DNA of 64,000 nucleotides from Mesorhizobium huakuii (GCF_030160235.1 NZ_BSNY01000027.1:225384-289383); one strand, 5' to 3'; numbered from the stretch's first letter, positions 36,436 to 46,055 are shown. The notes: a model not told the origin generated them from the sequence alone. Program-made: numbers and translations.

Positions 36436-37167
36436 ATGACCGACAAGCTCATTCTCGTCAGCCACCCTCTCTGCCCCTATATCCAGCGCGCGGCGATCTC
36501 GCTGACCGAGAAGGGCGTGCCGTTCGAGCGCGTCGACATCGACCTCGCCGACAAGCCTGTGTGGTTCAAGGCGATCTCGCCGCTCGGCAAGGTGCCGCTG
36601 TTGCGCGTCCAGCGAAATGGCAACGAAACGACGATCTTCGAATCGGCTGTCATCCTCGAATTCCTCGAGGAGACGCAGGCCAATCCCCTACACCCGTCCG
36701 ACCCCTACGCCCGTGCCCGGCATCGCGCCTGGATCGAATACGGCTCGGCCATCCTCAATGCCATCGGCCGCTTGTATTCAGCGTCGACCGAGGCCGGGTT
36801 CCTTGCCGAGTCCCGCGCGCTGTCGGGCATGTTTGATCGCCTTGAGGCCGAACTGGCGGATGGCGTCCGGCGGAGTGGGCCATGGTTTGCGGGCGACCGC
36901 TTCTCGCTCGTCGATGCGGTGTATGGGCCCGTCTTCAGGTATCTCGACGCTTTCGACCGGATCGGCGATTTCGGCATCCTGGACGGCAAGCCGCGCGTCC
37001 AGGCCTGGAGGCGGGCACTGAGTGAACGCCCGTCAATCAAGCACGCCGTAGCGCCGGATTATCCGCAGCGCCTGCATGCATTCCTGCAAGCGAAGGGATC
37101 TTTTCTGTCGAGCCTCATCCGCCAAGGCGAGCAAGCCGGACCCTTTGCGTTGGCACGATCGGCTTGA
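36436..37167 (+). CDS. Glutathione S-transferase family protein
   Basis: This 243-residue protein has an N-terminal thioredoxin-fold domain with VSHPLCPYIQRAAISLTEKG, where the CPY cysteine is the likely catalytic residue as in omega-class GSTs. Next come KISPLGKVPLL-type and ESAVILEFLEE glutathione-binding motifs and a helical C-terminal domain (WFAGDRFSLVDAVYGPVFRY). It is one base behind the Rieske gene, so they form an operon with the MarR regulator opposite. Together they suggest a response to an electrophile or aromatic compound; the substrate is unknown. Confidence 0.9.
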   Translation: MTDKLILVSHPLCPYIQRAAISLTEKGVPFERVDIDLADKPVWFKAISPLGKVPLLRVQRNGNETTIFESAVILEFLEETQANPLHPSDPYARARHRAWIEYGSAILNAIGRLYSASTEAGFLAESRALSGMFDRLEAELADGVRRSGPWFAGDRFSLVDAVYGPVFRYLDAFDRIGDFGILDGKPRVQAWRRALSERPSIKHAVAPDYPQRLHAFLQAKGSFLSSLIRQGEQAGPFALARSA

Positions 37168-37203
37168 ACGGGGATCGCGAGCAAGCTTACGCTTCGAGCG
37201 GCC

Positions 37204-40020
37204 TCAGTTCTCGAACATGACAAAGGCGGCCCAGACCCGCGGATCCTGGGCGCCTGATATCTTTCCGTCGCGGGCATCGCGGCGGGTCTGGCGCAACGCT
37301 TCCGGATAGGCTTGTCCCGCGGCAAGATGGCCATAGAACCCGACCATGAAAGCGGCGGTTCCGGCGTCGTCCACAGGCCACAGCGTCAACAGCGAACGTT
37401 TTGCGCCGGCAATGTCGATTGCGGTCGGCAGGCCGCGCAAACCGCCGACGAATGTCTCCTGGCCACGGGCCGTCTCGCAGGCGGACAGGACAAGTAGGTC
37501 GAGGCCCGACAGATCCCAGTTCATCAGTTCCATGCCATAGAGCCGGCCGTCATCATCGTCACGTTTCATCGACTGCCGGTCTCCCGACTGCGACAGCACG
37601 ACCTGGCTCTGCCAAAGTGCGTTCACGGCGCCCACGCCACCCTCTTTCTCGTCGCGGTAGGCGCCATGGGTGGCCAGATGCGCAATCGTCGCCTGCTCCA
37701 TATCCTTGCGCAGCATCCGCTCGCTCGCCGCCGTCCCGGTAAGCATCTGGACCGAAAAGTGATGGGCGCCCAGGATAGAGGCGATCGCGTCAACCTCCCT
37801 GGCTGTGCCTGGTAGCGGCTCCGCCCCTTTTTCCGAACCTCGTGCATAGTCCAGCCCGCCGGCCAGCAAGGCTTTGCCCGTCTTGGGAAGACTCTGGTCG
37901 ACGCCGGCATTCAACAGCGATTCCGGCCGCGTCAGCATGCGCACGACGAAACGGTCATCGAGCGACGCGCCCTTGCCGTCCTGCAGCAAGGGGAATGGCA
38001 CCGAAAACAATTTTCCGTCCGGCACCACGAAAAGCGTATCGGCGCCACCAAGCGACGGCTCCAACGGTGCGATCAGACCGGTATAAAGCCCGGTAAATGT
38101 GGCATTCAGATCGATCAAGGTCACGGCGCCGCGTTCCTGCGCGGAACGCGTCGACCTCAGATTTGCCATGCGTGTCTCGCGAGCGGCCGGGATGAGCCGG
38201 CGCGGGTCGCCGAGATCGTAGAGGCGCGGCAGCTGGTCCTTGCGCGTGACGATGGCATAAAGGCGCTCGTCCTCCAGCGGGTCGGCGCTCTCCCGATCCT
38301 CCCGCCACTTACGGGTGATGAAGTAGTCCACCAGCGCTTCATTGGGCTTCAGCAGGGTGCCGGCGGACGGTAGCGGCTTGTCCACCACGCTCTGGCTGAA
38401 ACTGTATTTGGCCATGACTCTGGCCGTGGCCTTTTCGTATGCCGCTTCAACCTGTCCCGGCTGCACCGCCCCGGGATCGTCGGAACTGTCACCGCTGGAG
38501 GCCGCCTCCTGATAGGCCAGGGACAGCCGGATCCCAGCCTGGATCAAGTGCCGTGTCTCCGCATCGTTCGGATCGATCAGGCGGGACAGTCTGCGCAACA
38601 GATCGCGTTTCTCATTTTCAAGCGTTGGCCAGCGGCGCACGGCTTCGGCAAAGGCCGGCACCACCGATGTGTTGTCTTTTGCGAGGCGCGCATAGTCGTA
38701 CAGCATATCGTCGGCAAGGGCGCGGCTGGCCTCGGCCACGATTGGATTGCCGGCCGTGCTTACCTGGAACCAATTCCAACGCAGCATGTCCTCGTCGAGA
38801 GCCGCGAAATCGGCAGCCGCCTTCTCCGGGCTCGTCTTCGCCTTGAGATTGGCCATGGCCTGTCGCGCGGCAAAGGTTAGCGGGTGCACCACCCCGTACG
38901 TCGCTTCGGCGATGCTTCGGGCTCGCTCAAGCTGGCTCATGCCATTTTCCGTGTCGCCCACTGCGATGAAATGCGCGGCGAGCAGGTTGGCGATCTTGAT
39001 CGCCAGTATTTCGGGATAGTTCGCGTCGGTGGTCAGTTGTTGCAGCCTTGTCATTGTCTGCTCATCGAGCGGCTGCGCGCCAGAGAGCGCCCTGGTATAG
39101 AGCAGCCAGGCATCGGCCTGTTCGACCAGATTGCCTTCCTGCTTGAGAACGACGGCAATATCCCGGTCCTGCTGGAAGTAGCGCAAGGCCTCATCGTATT
39201 TGCCAAGGTCCAGATAGTCCTGCGCCGTGTTATTGGCGCTGACCAAAACGTTGAAGTGATTTGGGCCGTGGTAGCCGATCCGCTTCTCCAGCACGGCCAG
39301 ATCGTATTGCAAAGCGCGTGTCGGAGCCCGCATCTGGCGCAGCATGTCGGCTAGATTGTTCTGCAGCTTCCAGATGAAACGATCATCGGTACCGGCTACC
39401 TGCGTGGCCAACTTCAGATTGCGCTGTTCGACATTGATCGCCGCAGCGATTTGACCGAATGCGGCGACCCCGGTCGCCAACACATCGTTGGCAAACAGGA
39501 GTTCCTGGGATTCCTTGCCATGGTAGTGGGCGTATAGATTGGTGGCTGTCGCGCACATGGAAACGAAGCCTTGATAGTCCTTCTCGGCCTGCTTCAGCAT
39601 TGCGTAATTGAGATAGAAGTCGCCACGCTTGGCGACATCCTGCTGCATCGCCCGGGTTTTCAGCCCTTCGGCAAAAATCTCTTCGGCATAGTCGAGGATC
39701 TGGTTGTTGAGGAACGTCGCGCCGGCGTTCGAGTAGTTCTCCACGGTGAAGTCGTAGAGATCGCTTCTGGCCGCATCGAGCAGCGTGGCGCGCAAATGCG
39801 CATAGCCTTCATCGAAGCGCCCTGCGTCCATCATCAGTTTGTAGGCCGCGTCGATACGGGCTTTCAGCCCCTCCTCGGTGGCCGTCGCCTGCTGACTGGC
39901 CTGGCCGGGCGTCTGGGCTTGCGCCTGCGGTGAGAGAAACGCCACCGCCAGCATCACCAGAACAGATGCAACAACACGCATCAGATGTTGCGATTCTCGT
40001 GTTCTGAGCAGGGTGTGCAT
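37204..40020 (-). CDS. Secreted TPR-CHAT domain protein (caspase-like)
   Basis: This 938-residue protein begins with a signal peptide (core VVASVLVMLAVAFL, cleavage near AQAQ, residues 33-36). A long helical region with tetratricopeptide-like repeats follows (for instance LDLGKYDEALRYFQQDRDIA and TENGMSQLERARSIAEATYG). The C-terminal CHAT domain (about 640-938) has the caspase-type dyad visible as His785 in AHLATHGAY and Cys848 in VLSACETARG, plus LPGTAREVDAIASILG and SLLTLWPVDDAGTAAFM. CHAT proteins are clan CD proteases; TPR-CHAT proteins are frequent in bacteria with few known targets. It begins 24 bases after the FAD monooxygenase stop on the same strand. Secretion to the periplasm or beyond is inferred from the signal. 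Confidence 0.9.
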   Translation of the reverse strand: MHTLLRTRESQHLMRVVASVLVMLAVAFLSPQAQAQTPGQASQQATATEEGLKARIDAAYKLMMDAGRFDEGYAHLRATLLDAARSDLYDFTVENYSNAGATFLNNQILDYAEEIFAEGLKTRAMQQDVAKRGDFYLNYAMLKQAEKDYQGFVSMCATATNLYAHYHGKESQELLFANDVLATGVAAFGQIAAAINVEQRNLKLATQVAGTDDRFIWKLQNNLADMLRQMRAPTRALQYDLAVLEKRIGYHGPNHFNVLVSANNTAQDYLDLGKYDEALRYFQQDRDIAVVLKQEGNLVEQADAWLLYTRALSGAQPLDEQTMTRLQQLTTDANYPEILAIKIANLLAAHFIAVGDTENGMSQLERARSIAEATYGVVHPLTFAARQAMANLKAKTSPEKAAADFAALDEDMLRWNWFQVSTAGNPIVAEASRALADDMLYDYARLAKDNTSVVPAFAEAVRRWPTLENEKRDLLRRLSRLIDPNDAETRHLIQAGIRLSLAYQEAASSGDSSDDPGAVQPGQVEAAYEKATARVMAKYSFSQSVVDKPLPSAGTLLKPNEALVDYFITRKWREDRESADPLEDERLYAIVTRKDQLPRLYDLGDPRRLIPAARETRMANLRSTRSAQERGAVTLIDLNATFTGLYTGLIAPLEPSLGGADTLFVVPDGKLFSVPFPLLQDGKGASLDDRFVVRMLTRPESLLNAGVDQSLPKTGKALLAGGLDYARGSEKGAEPLPGTAREVDAIASILGAHHFSVQMLTGTAASERMLRKDMEQATIAHLATHGAYRDEKEGGVGAVNALWQSQVVLSQSGDRQSMKRDDDDGRLYGMELMNWDLSGLDLLVLSACETARGQETFVGGLRGLPTAIDIAGAKRSLLTLWPVDDAGTAAFMVGFYGHLAAGQAYPEALRQTRRDARDGKISGAQDPRVWAAFVMFEN

Positions 40021-40044
40021 GCGAACCGGCCGGGGCGAAAAACT

Positions 40045-41331
40045 CTATGAAGCGGTCCTATCATGATCTGGATTTTGTCCGAAATCCCATCGCGCTTCCG
40101 TCAGTCCTGCCCGCCTGAACGGATCGATCATCGTGCCGGCGACCATCGATGCCAGGAACTGCGGCGCCGGCGGGATCTTTGCGATGGTCGCCACCAGCCT
40201 GTCGCGGATGAAGGGCAGCGCCACGGAATCCGATTGGTAGAACGGCGTGAACGCCAGCGACAGCGCCTGGAAGACACGCACGTGCCAGCGCCGCGCCCCG
40301 GCATAGGCTTCGAGCGCTGCCTCGATGCTCTGCGTGCGCGCCAGCGCGTGGCTGAGTGCCGCGGCGTCGAGCAGCGCCATATTGGCCCCTTGCCCAAGCT
40401 GCGGGCTGGTCGAATGCGCGGCATCGCCGATGACGGCAAGCTTGCGGCCGACCGGCAGTTTCATCGTATGGTGGCCGTAACGCGCCAGCGACAGCTGGTC
40501 GAAACTGTCGATCTGGCTGGTGAACGCCTCGCTCTGTGGCCACAGCCGCACCACCCTCTCCTTCCAGGCGTCGATGCCGGCAGCGCGCACCGCATCCGCA
40601 GCATCAGGCTTCAGGCTCCAGAAGAAGGCCGCCATCTTATCGGCGCCCGGCTCCGGCCGGCCGATCGGCAGCACGCCAATCATCACGCTGGCCTTGTCGT
40701 AGCGCTGCGACAGCGCGTGCTCGTCAAAGCCCTCGCCGCGCCAGCCGAGCGAAGCCCAGAACGCGCCATAGCTGAGCGGCCGTGGCGCGCCTGCATTGGC
40801 AACGCTCTGCCGCAGTTTCGAGCGCGAACCACTGGCGTCGACGACCAGATCGAACGGCCCTGCCTTGCGGCCATTGCCACAGATCAGCGTCGCCCGTTCG
40901 CCGGCTTCGACCGTCTCGATCTCGACGCCGGTCTCGATGGCGACGGCCTCGCGCCGGGCGGCGCGAAAAAGCACGCCGAACAGCGCCGCCCGGTGCACGG
41001 CCAGGCCGAAACGGCGGCCGCGCTGGGCGTCGTAGCGGACGTCGAGCACGGTGCGACCGGTCGAGGCATCGGCGCCATGCAGCCGGTCGATGCGGGCGCC
41101 GAGCGTCAGTATATCGTCGAGCAGGCCGAGATCGGCCAGAACCGTCAAGCCGGTCGGCTGCAGGATCAACCCGGAGCCGACGGGCTTCGGCTCCTCGAAG
41201 CGCTCGAAGAGGGTGACCCTGTGCCCTGCCCGCTGGAGATAGAGCGCGGCGGCCAGCCCCGCCGGACCGGCGCCTGCAATTGCAATATCGTAGGAAATAC
41301 CGATGCCCCCAAGCCGAACTGGCCGGGACAA
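40045..41331 (-). CDS. FAD-dependent monooxygenase (aromatic-ring hydroxylase type)
   Basis: This 428-residue flavoprotein has the Rossmann motif IAGAGPAGLAAALYLQRAGH, ending in the acidic FERFEEP. It also has the middle motif VVDASGSRSKLRQ and the C-terminal FAD motif VIGDAAHSTSPQLGQGANMALLDA, all as in PHBH/UbiH-type hydroxylases. The substrate is unknown. The only upstream start in frame is a TTG at 41331, preceded by GAAGGA at very short distance, so the true start is uncertain. The HxlR regulator lies 53 bases upstream and the CHAT gene 24 bases downstream, all on one strand. Confidence 0.88.
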   Translation of the reverse strand: MSRPVRLGGIGISYDIAIAGAGPAGLAAALYLQRAGHRVTLFERFEEPKPVGSGLILQPTGLTVLADLGLLDDILTLGARIDRLHGADASTGRTVLDVRYDAQRGRRFGLAVHRAALFGVLFRAARREAVAIETGVEIETVEAGERATLICGNGRKAGPFDLVVDASGSRSKLRQSVANAGAPRPLSYGAFWASLGWRGEGFDEHALSQRYDKASVMIGVLPIGRPEPGADKMAAFFWSLKPDAADAVRAAGIDAWKERVVRLWPQSEAFTSQIDSFDQLSLARYGHHTMKLPVGRKLAVIGDAAHSTSPQLGQGANMALLDAAALSHALARTQSIEAALEAYAGARRWHVRVFQALSLAFTPFYQSDSVALPFIRDRLVATIAKIPPAPQFLASMVAGTMIDPFRRAGLTEARWDFGQNPDHDRTAS

Positions 41332-41384
41332 TCCTTCAGCCGCCTGATGAAATCAAGTCGCGCCGCCTCACGCCGTCGCGCTGC

Positions 41385-41795
41385 TCAAGCCTGCGTCGCG
41401 TCGAAACCGGCCCGCGCCTCGCGCACCGCATCGTGGTTGAGTTCGGCCCACTGGATCAGATGATGCAGGGCGCCGAACATCGAGCGTCCGAGATCGGTGA
41501 GGCTGTATTCGACGCTGGGCGGCTTGGTCGGGAACACTTCGCGATGCACATAGCCGTCGCGCTGCAGGTCGTGGAGCGTCTGGGTCAGCATGCGCTGCGA
41601 GATATCGGGCACCAGCCGCCGCAACTCACCGAAGCGATAGGGCTGCTCGGCCAGCGCCGCCATCAGCAGCGAGCTCCATTTGCCGTTGAGGCCATCGATA
41701 ACGTCGCGGACCGGGCAATCGGCAAGATTTCCGCCACCGGTCATGGCTTTGTAGACGTCGAGTTTGGATCTTAGATTGACGATCCGGCTATCCAT
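41385..41795 (-). CDS. HxlR family transcriptional regulator
   Basis: This 136-residue winged-helix protein fits the HxlR family: NLADCPVRDVIDGLNGKWSSLLMAAL (helix 1-2 region; the cysteine is the usual redox/ligand-sensing residue), YRFGELRRLVPDISQRMLTQTLHDLQRDG, then YVHREVFPTKPPSVEYSLTDLG. HxlR proteins respond to aldehydes, quinones or oxidants. It is divergent from a QorB-like quinone reductase (41932) with an inverted repeat between them, and upstream of the monooxygenase and CHAT genes. Confidence 0.9.
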   Translation of the reverse strand: MDSRIVNLRSKLDVYKAMTGGGNLADCPVRDVIDGLNGKWSSLLMAALAEQPYRFGELRRLVPDISQRMLTQTLHDLQRDGYVHREVFPTKPPSVEYSLTDLGRSMFGALHHLIQWAELNHDAVREARAGFDATQA

Positions 41796-41872
41796 GGCTG
41801 GTTCCCTGCGTGTGCCTACCTCCCGAAAAACTGCCTTCTTTACGACATCGGGTCAATTCCTATTTTAGTGCT

Positions 41873-41889
41873 GGTCTCTTTTTGAGACC
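41873..41889. promoter_or_regulatory. Candidate HxlR operator between divergent genes
   Basis: GGTCTC-TTTTT-GAGACC is a perfect six-base inverted repeat in the 136-base gap between the HxlR gene and the divergent reductase gene, 43 bases before the latter's start. It has no following T-tract suited to a terminator in a useful direction, so an operator is the better reading. Confidence 0.5.
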
Positions 41890-41931
41890 GATGTACGCAC
41901 TCGCCGCTTGGCGCAACGACAGGACCTCCCA

Positions 41932-42825
41932 ATGACCGAAACCCTTCTCGTCACCGGTGCTGCCGGCCAGCTTGGCCGCAGCGTCATCCGCTATCTCCTA
42001 GACACGCACAAAGTCCCGCCGGCAAGGATCATCGCCACCACCCGCAACCCGGAAAGCGTTGCCGATCTGGCGGCGCGTGGCGTCGTTGTCAGGGCTGCCG
42101 ACTTCAACGACGCGACCTCGCTGGAAAACGCATTCAAGGGCGCCGACAGGGTCCTGATCATTTCGACCAGCGATCTCGACCTCAAAACCGGCAGGCGCCT
42201 GAAGCAGCATGAGGCGGCGGTGGCGGCGGCGAAGAAAGCAGGCGTTTCGCACTTGCTCTATACCTCGATGCCCAATCCGGAGCCGGTTTCGCCAGTGCTG
42301 TTTGCCGGCGACCATTACGGCACCGAGCAGGCTATCAAGGCCAGCGGTATTGCCTATACGATCTTCCGCAACGGCTGGTACCAGGAGAACCTGTTCATGG
42401 CCCTGCCACCCGCCATTGCCTCGGGACAGTGGTACACGTCGGCGGGTGACGGCCGCATCGCCCATGGTGCGCGCGACGACATGGCCGCGGCCATCGCCGC
42501 GGGTCTCGCCTCCGGTTCGACCGACAGCAAGACCTACACGCTGACCGGCCCGCAGGCCTATACGACAGCCGAGATCGCCGCCCTGGTGAGTGAAGTCACC
42601 GGCAAGCCGCTGGAAGTCATCCAGCTGCCCGACGAGGCGCTGACCGAAGGTGTGAAGGCGGCTGGCGTTCCCGAGGAGTTCGCCAACGTCATCGTTTCCT
42701 TCGACGCCAACACCCGATCCGGCCGCATCGCCATGGTGACGGATGCGGTCGAAACGCTTTCCGGCAGGAAGCCCCAGACGCTGAAGCAGTTCCTCGAGGC
42801 CAACAAGGCCGCGCTGGCTGGTTGA
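41932..42825 (+). CDS. QorB-like NAD(P)H:quinone oxidoreductase (NmrA family)
   Basis: This 297-residue atypical short-chain dehydrogenase has the Rossmann loop LVTGAAGQLGRSVIRYLL, the specificity region TTRNPESVADLAARGVVV and YTSMPNPEPVSPV. The GWYQENLFMALPPAIASGQW stretch is typical of the QorB/YtfG quinone reductases. The ATG at 41932 is preceded by AGGA. Paired with a divergent HxlR regulator this is a common bacterial arrangement for quinone or aldehyde detoxification; that role is inferred. Confidence 0.9.
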   Translation: MTETLLVTGAAGQLGRSVIRYLLDTHKVPPARIIATTRNPESVADLAARGVVVRAADFNDATSLENAFKGADRVLIISTSDLDLKTGRRLKQHEAAVAAAKKAGVSHLLYTSMPNPEPVSPVLFAGDHYGTEQAIKASGIAYTIFRNGWYQENLFMALPPAIASGQWYTSAGDGRIAHGARDDMAAAIAAGLASGSTDSKTYTLTGPQAYTTAEIAALVSEVTGKPLEVIQLPDEALTEGVKAAGVPEEFANVIVSFDANTRSGRIAMVTDAVETLSGRKPQTLKQFLEANKAALAG

Positions 42826-42879
42826 AACCAGAGCAATTGCAGGAAAGCTGGAGCGGCGGGAGGCCACCCTCCCGCCGCG

Positions 42880-43908
42880 CTACTTCTTGAGCAGGCCGAG
42901 CCGGACCAGGCTCTCGCCGGTGGCGGCCAGCGCGTCTTCGCGCGAGCGCGGCGCCCAGCCGAGGACACGCACCGCCTTGGCATTGGTGGCATTCTTGACC
43001 TTGCCCAGCTCCGTCGCCAGTTGCGCGGCCTCGGGATTGAACAGGCCCACGATCCGCACCAGCCAATCGGGAAGTTCGCGCGTCTTGACGCGCGCTGCCG
43101 CGTCGCCGAGCCGCGTTTTCACGGTCTGCGCGATTTCCCGCACGGTCATGAAATCACCCGATACCGCCAGGAAGCGCTCGCCTTTGGCGGCCGGGTTGGT
43201 CATGGCCCGCACATGCAGGTCCGCCACGTCGCGTGCGTCGACGACGCCGAAGGACAGGCGCGGCAGGCCCGGCATGGCGCCATTCATCATGCGCTGGACG
43301 AATTCGGTGGAAGTCGAATGGTCGGACCCCAGCACAGGCCCGAAAATGCCGACCGGGTTGACGACCGCCAGCTCCAGCCTGCCGCCCTCGGCGGCGATGA
43401 AATCCCAGGCCGCGCGCTCGGCGAGCGTCTTCGATTTCACATAGGCGCTGACCTTGGCCGTCGGATCGGTCCAGCTCTCCTCGGTGAACGGCCCGGGCGG
43501 CATCTTGCCATAGCCGATGGCCGCGAAGGACGAGGTCAGCACGACGCGTTTGACACCAGCGTCCCGCGCCGCCCGCAGCACGCGCAACGCACCTTCACGA
43601 GCCGGGATGATCAGATCATCCTCGTGCTTCGGCACGCCGGGCGGAAATGGCGAGGCGACGTGCAGCACATAGTCACAGCCTGCGACCGCTTGCGGCCAGC
43701 CGGCGTCGATCATGAGGTCGGCGATGGCAAAGGACACCCGGCCGCCCGGCTCGACGCCACCAGCCTTGAGCATGGCCAGAACATCGGCTTCACGCTTGGC
43801 GGAGCGCACCGTCGTGCGCACGCGGTAGCCCGCGTTCAGCAGGGCAAGGATACAGTGGGCGCCGAGGAAGCCCGATCCGCCGGTGACAAGCACCAATTCG
43901 CCGCTCAT
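42880..43908 (-). CDS. NAD-dependent epimerase/dihydroflavonol-reductase-like protein
   Basis: This 342-residue extended short-chain dehydrogenase opens with LVLVTGGSGFLGAHCILAL. It has the dinucleotide-specificity TTVRSAKRE (basic, suggesting NADPH), LTSSFAAIGYG, and the catalytic Tyr-Lys in AYVKSKTLAE. It resembles the dihydroflavonol 4-reductase/aldehyde reductase group that reduces aldehydes or ketones; the substrate cannot be read. It is on the minus strand, 40 bases before the kup gene end at 43949, probably a separate unit. The STEFVQRMMNGAMPGLPRLSF region fits the family's substrate loop. Confidence 0.88.
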   Translation of the reverse strand: MSGELVLVTGGSGFLGAHCILALLNAGYRVRTTVRSAKREADVLAMLKAGGVEPGGRVSFAIADLMIDAGWPQAVAGCDYVLHVASPFPPGVPKHEDDLIIPAREGALRVLRAARDAGVKRVVLTSSFAAIGYGKMPPGPFTEESWTDPTAKVSAYVKSKTLAERAAWDFIAAEGGRLELAVVNPVGIFGPVLGSDHSTSTEFVQRMMNGAMPGLPRLSFGVVDARDVADLHVRAMTNPAAKGERFLAVSGDFMTVREIAQTVKTRLGDAAARVKTRELPDWLVRIVGLFNPEAAQLATELGKVKNATNAKAVRVLGWAPRSREDALAATGESLVRLGLLKK

Positions 43909-43948
43909 GCCCGCCTCCGCACCGCTTCAGGTAAGGCGATCGCGCTTG

Positions 43949-45868
43949 TCAGATCGCCACCTGCGTGCCGATCTCCACCACGCGCCCGGTCGGGATCTGG
44001 AAATATTCGGTCGCATCGGCCGCCGTGCGCGCCAGGCCGATGAACAGTCGATCCTGCCACACCGGCATGCCGGAATTGGGCGAGGCCTTGAGCGAGCGCC
44101 GCGAAAGGAAGAACGATGTCGTCATGATGTCGAACTTCCAGCCCTGCTTGCGGCAGATCGCCAGAGCGCGCGGAATGTTGGGCTGTTCCATGTAACCGAA
44201 GGTCAGCGTCACCCGCATGAACAGCTCGTTGACCGTCTCCATCTTGACCCGGTCGCTGTCAGGCACCACCGGCTGCGGCGCCGTTACCACCGAAAGGATG
44301 ACGTTCTGCTCATGCAGCACCTTGTAGTGCTTCAGGCTGTGCATCAGCGCGGTCGGCGCGCTGAGCGGATCGCTGGTCAGGAACACCGCGGTGCCGGATA
44401 CAAGCTGCGGCTTCTTCTTCAGCAGATTGCCGGCGAGGAAATCGAGCGGGATCTCGTTGCGGCGGGTCTTGTCGAACAGATAGCGGCTGCCGCGCACCCA
44501 GGTCCACATCGCCAGGATAATGGCGAAGGCAACCGCCAGCGAAGCCCAGCCACCCTCGAAGACCTTGACGATGTTGGAAGCAAAGAAGCCGACGTCGATG
44601 AAGGCAAACAGTGCGGTCAGCGGGATCGCAACCCTGAGCTTCCACTTCCAGATACGAGTCATGATCACATAGAGCAGCACCGTCGTCACCAGCATGTTGC
44701 CGGTCACCGAGATGCCGTAGGCGGAGGCGAGCTTGCTGGACTCGCCGAAGCCAACCACCAGCATCATCACCACCAGCGCCAGCAAAAGGTTGACGCGCGG
44801 CATGTAGATCTGGCCGGACTGTTTTTCCGACGTGTGCAGGATTTCGAGGCGCGGCAGCATGTTGAGCTGCACCGCCTGCCTGGTCAGCGAGAAGGCACCC
44901 GATATCACCGCCTGGCTGGCGATGACGGTCGCGGCGGTGGCCAGCACCACCATCGGGATCAGCGCCCACCCCTCGTTCATCTCAAAGAACGGATGGCCGA
45001 CGACGCCGTTCTTGGCCAGCACGAAGGCGCCCTGCCCGGCATAGTTGAGCAGCAGGCAGGGAAACACGATCGCCAGCCAGGCCAGCACGATCGGCTTGCG
45101 GCCGAAATGGCCGAGATCGGCATAGAGCGCCTCGGCGCCGGTGACGGCGAGGAAGACCGCACCCACCGTAACGAAGGCGACGTCGGGCGAATGGATCAGG
45201 AAAGCGACGATGTAGTGCGGGCTGATCGCCCACAGGATTTCCGGATCGGCGACTATGTGATTGAGGCCCGACAGGCCGATCGCCAGGAACCATACCGCAG
45301 TCACCGGGCCGAAGACCAATCCCACCCCGCCGGTGCCAAAACGCTGCACCGCGAACACCACGGCAAGAATGACCAGCGTCAGCGGCACGACATAGGGCTG
45401 GAAGGCAGGGGTGACGACATTCATGCCCTCGACCGCCGACAGCACCGAAATCGCCGGCGTGATGACGGCGTCGCCGAAAAACAGCGAGGCGCCGACGATG
45501 CCGATGCCCAGGATGACCGCCGAACGCTTGGGGAAACTGCCGCGCGCCAGTGCCATCAGCGACAGCACGCCGCCCTCGCCGCGATTGTCGGCGCGCAGCA
45601 CGAACATGATATATTTTACGGTAACCGTGATCGTCAGCGACCAGATGATCAGCGACAGCACGCCGAGGATATCGCCGCGATCGGCGACGGTGCCGTGGGA
45701 CGACGCCACCAGTGCCTCGCGAAAGGCGTAGATCGGGCTGGTGCCGATATCGCCATAAACAACACCCAGCGCGCCCAGCATCAGCACCTTGGTGCTATGC
45801 TGCTCGATCTCTGGATGGCTCGATTGTTCGACGGGTTCTGCCTCACTACCAGTGTTGGCAAGGGCCAT
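43949..45868 (-). CDS. kup: Kup-type potassium transporter (copy 1)
   Basis: Kup proteins take up potassium with protons and serve mainly at low pH or high osmolarity. From the ATG at 45868 (GGAG nine bases upstream) the product is 639 residues. It has about 12 membrane helices up to residue 450 and a cytoplasmic C-terminal domain. Family blocks are [58 protein letters not shown] and the [18 protein letters not shown] pore-region motif. It follows a second kup gene on the same strand. The last 180 codons are almost identical to those of that copy, while the membrane part is clearly more diverged. Confidence 0.95.
   Translation of the reverse strand: MALANTGSEAEPVEQSSHPEIEQHSTKVLMLGALGVVYGDIGTSPIYAFREALVASSHGTVADRGDILGVLSLIIWSLTITVTVKYIMFVLRADNRGEGGVLSLMALARGSFPKRSAVILGIGIVGASLFFGDAVITPAISVLSAVEGMNVVTPAFQPYVVPLTLVILAVVFAVQRFGTGGVGLVFGPVTAVWFLAIGLSGLNHIVADPEILWAISPHYIVAFLIHSPDVAFVTVGAVFLAVTGAEALYADLGHFGRKPIVLAWLAIVFPCLLLNYAGQGAFVLAKNGVVGHPFFEMNEGWALIPMVVLATAATVIASQAVISGAFSLTRQAVQLNMLPRLEILHTSEKQSGQIYMPRVNLLLALVVMMLVVGFGESSKLASAYGISVTGNMLVTTVLLYVIMTRIWKWKLRVAIPLTALFAFIDVGFFASNIVKVFEGGWASLAVAFAIILAMWTWVRGSRYLFDKTRRNEIPLDFLAGNLLKKKPQLVSGTAVFLTSDPLSAPTALMHSLKHYKVLHEQNVILSVVTAPQPVVPDSDRVKMETVNELFMRVTLTFGYMEQPNIPRALAICRKQGWKFDIMTTSFFLSRRSLKASPNSGMPVWQDRLFIGLARTAADATEYFQIPTGRVVEIGTQVAI
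43951..44493. repeat. Direct repeat: shared kup 3' segment, first copy
   Basis: The 3' part of kup copy 1 matches 46058-46600 of copy 2 at roughly 96-97 percent by eye. This includes 113 consecutive identical bases (44286-44398 against 46393-46505). The rest of the genes is much less alike. Confidence 0.85.
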
Positions 45869-45894
45869 GGACGACACTCCGATAAGCGCGCGGT

Positions 45895-45923
45895 GCTCTA
45901 CGCTTGCTGCGATGCAATATCAA
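45895..45923 (-). promoter_or_regulatory. Candidate kup copy 1 promoter
   Basis: On the minus strand TTGATA (45923-45918), a 17-base spacer and TAGAGC (45900-45895) lie 27 bases before the start codon. The same layout and much of the flanking sequence recur before copy 2, which supports function. It was read by eye. Confidence 0.5.
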
Positions 45924-46055
45924 GTGCCGTTGCGTGATGGCTCCTATGCTGGCCACGCTAGGCTCCTTGGGAAATGGCCTATAATCCAATGGTCGCGGGC
46001 TGAATTCGCGGCCGCGGGGCGTGGCGGGCGCCCATAAGACCTGCCGTATCTGCCT

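Noticed and set aside
43883-45937. Plus-strand open frame of 684 codons opposite kup copy 1
   Set aside because: Very rich in His, Gln, Asp and Arg, typical of the antisense of a membrane protein gene; Kup on the minus strand is certain.
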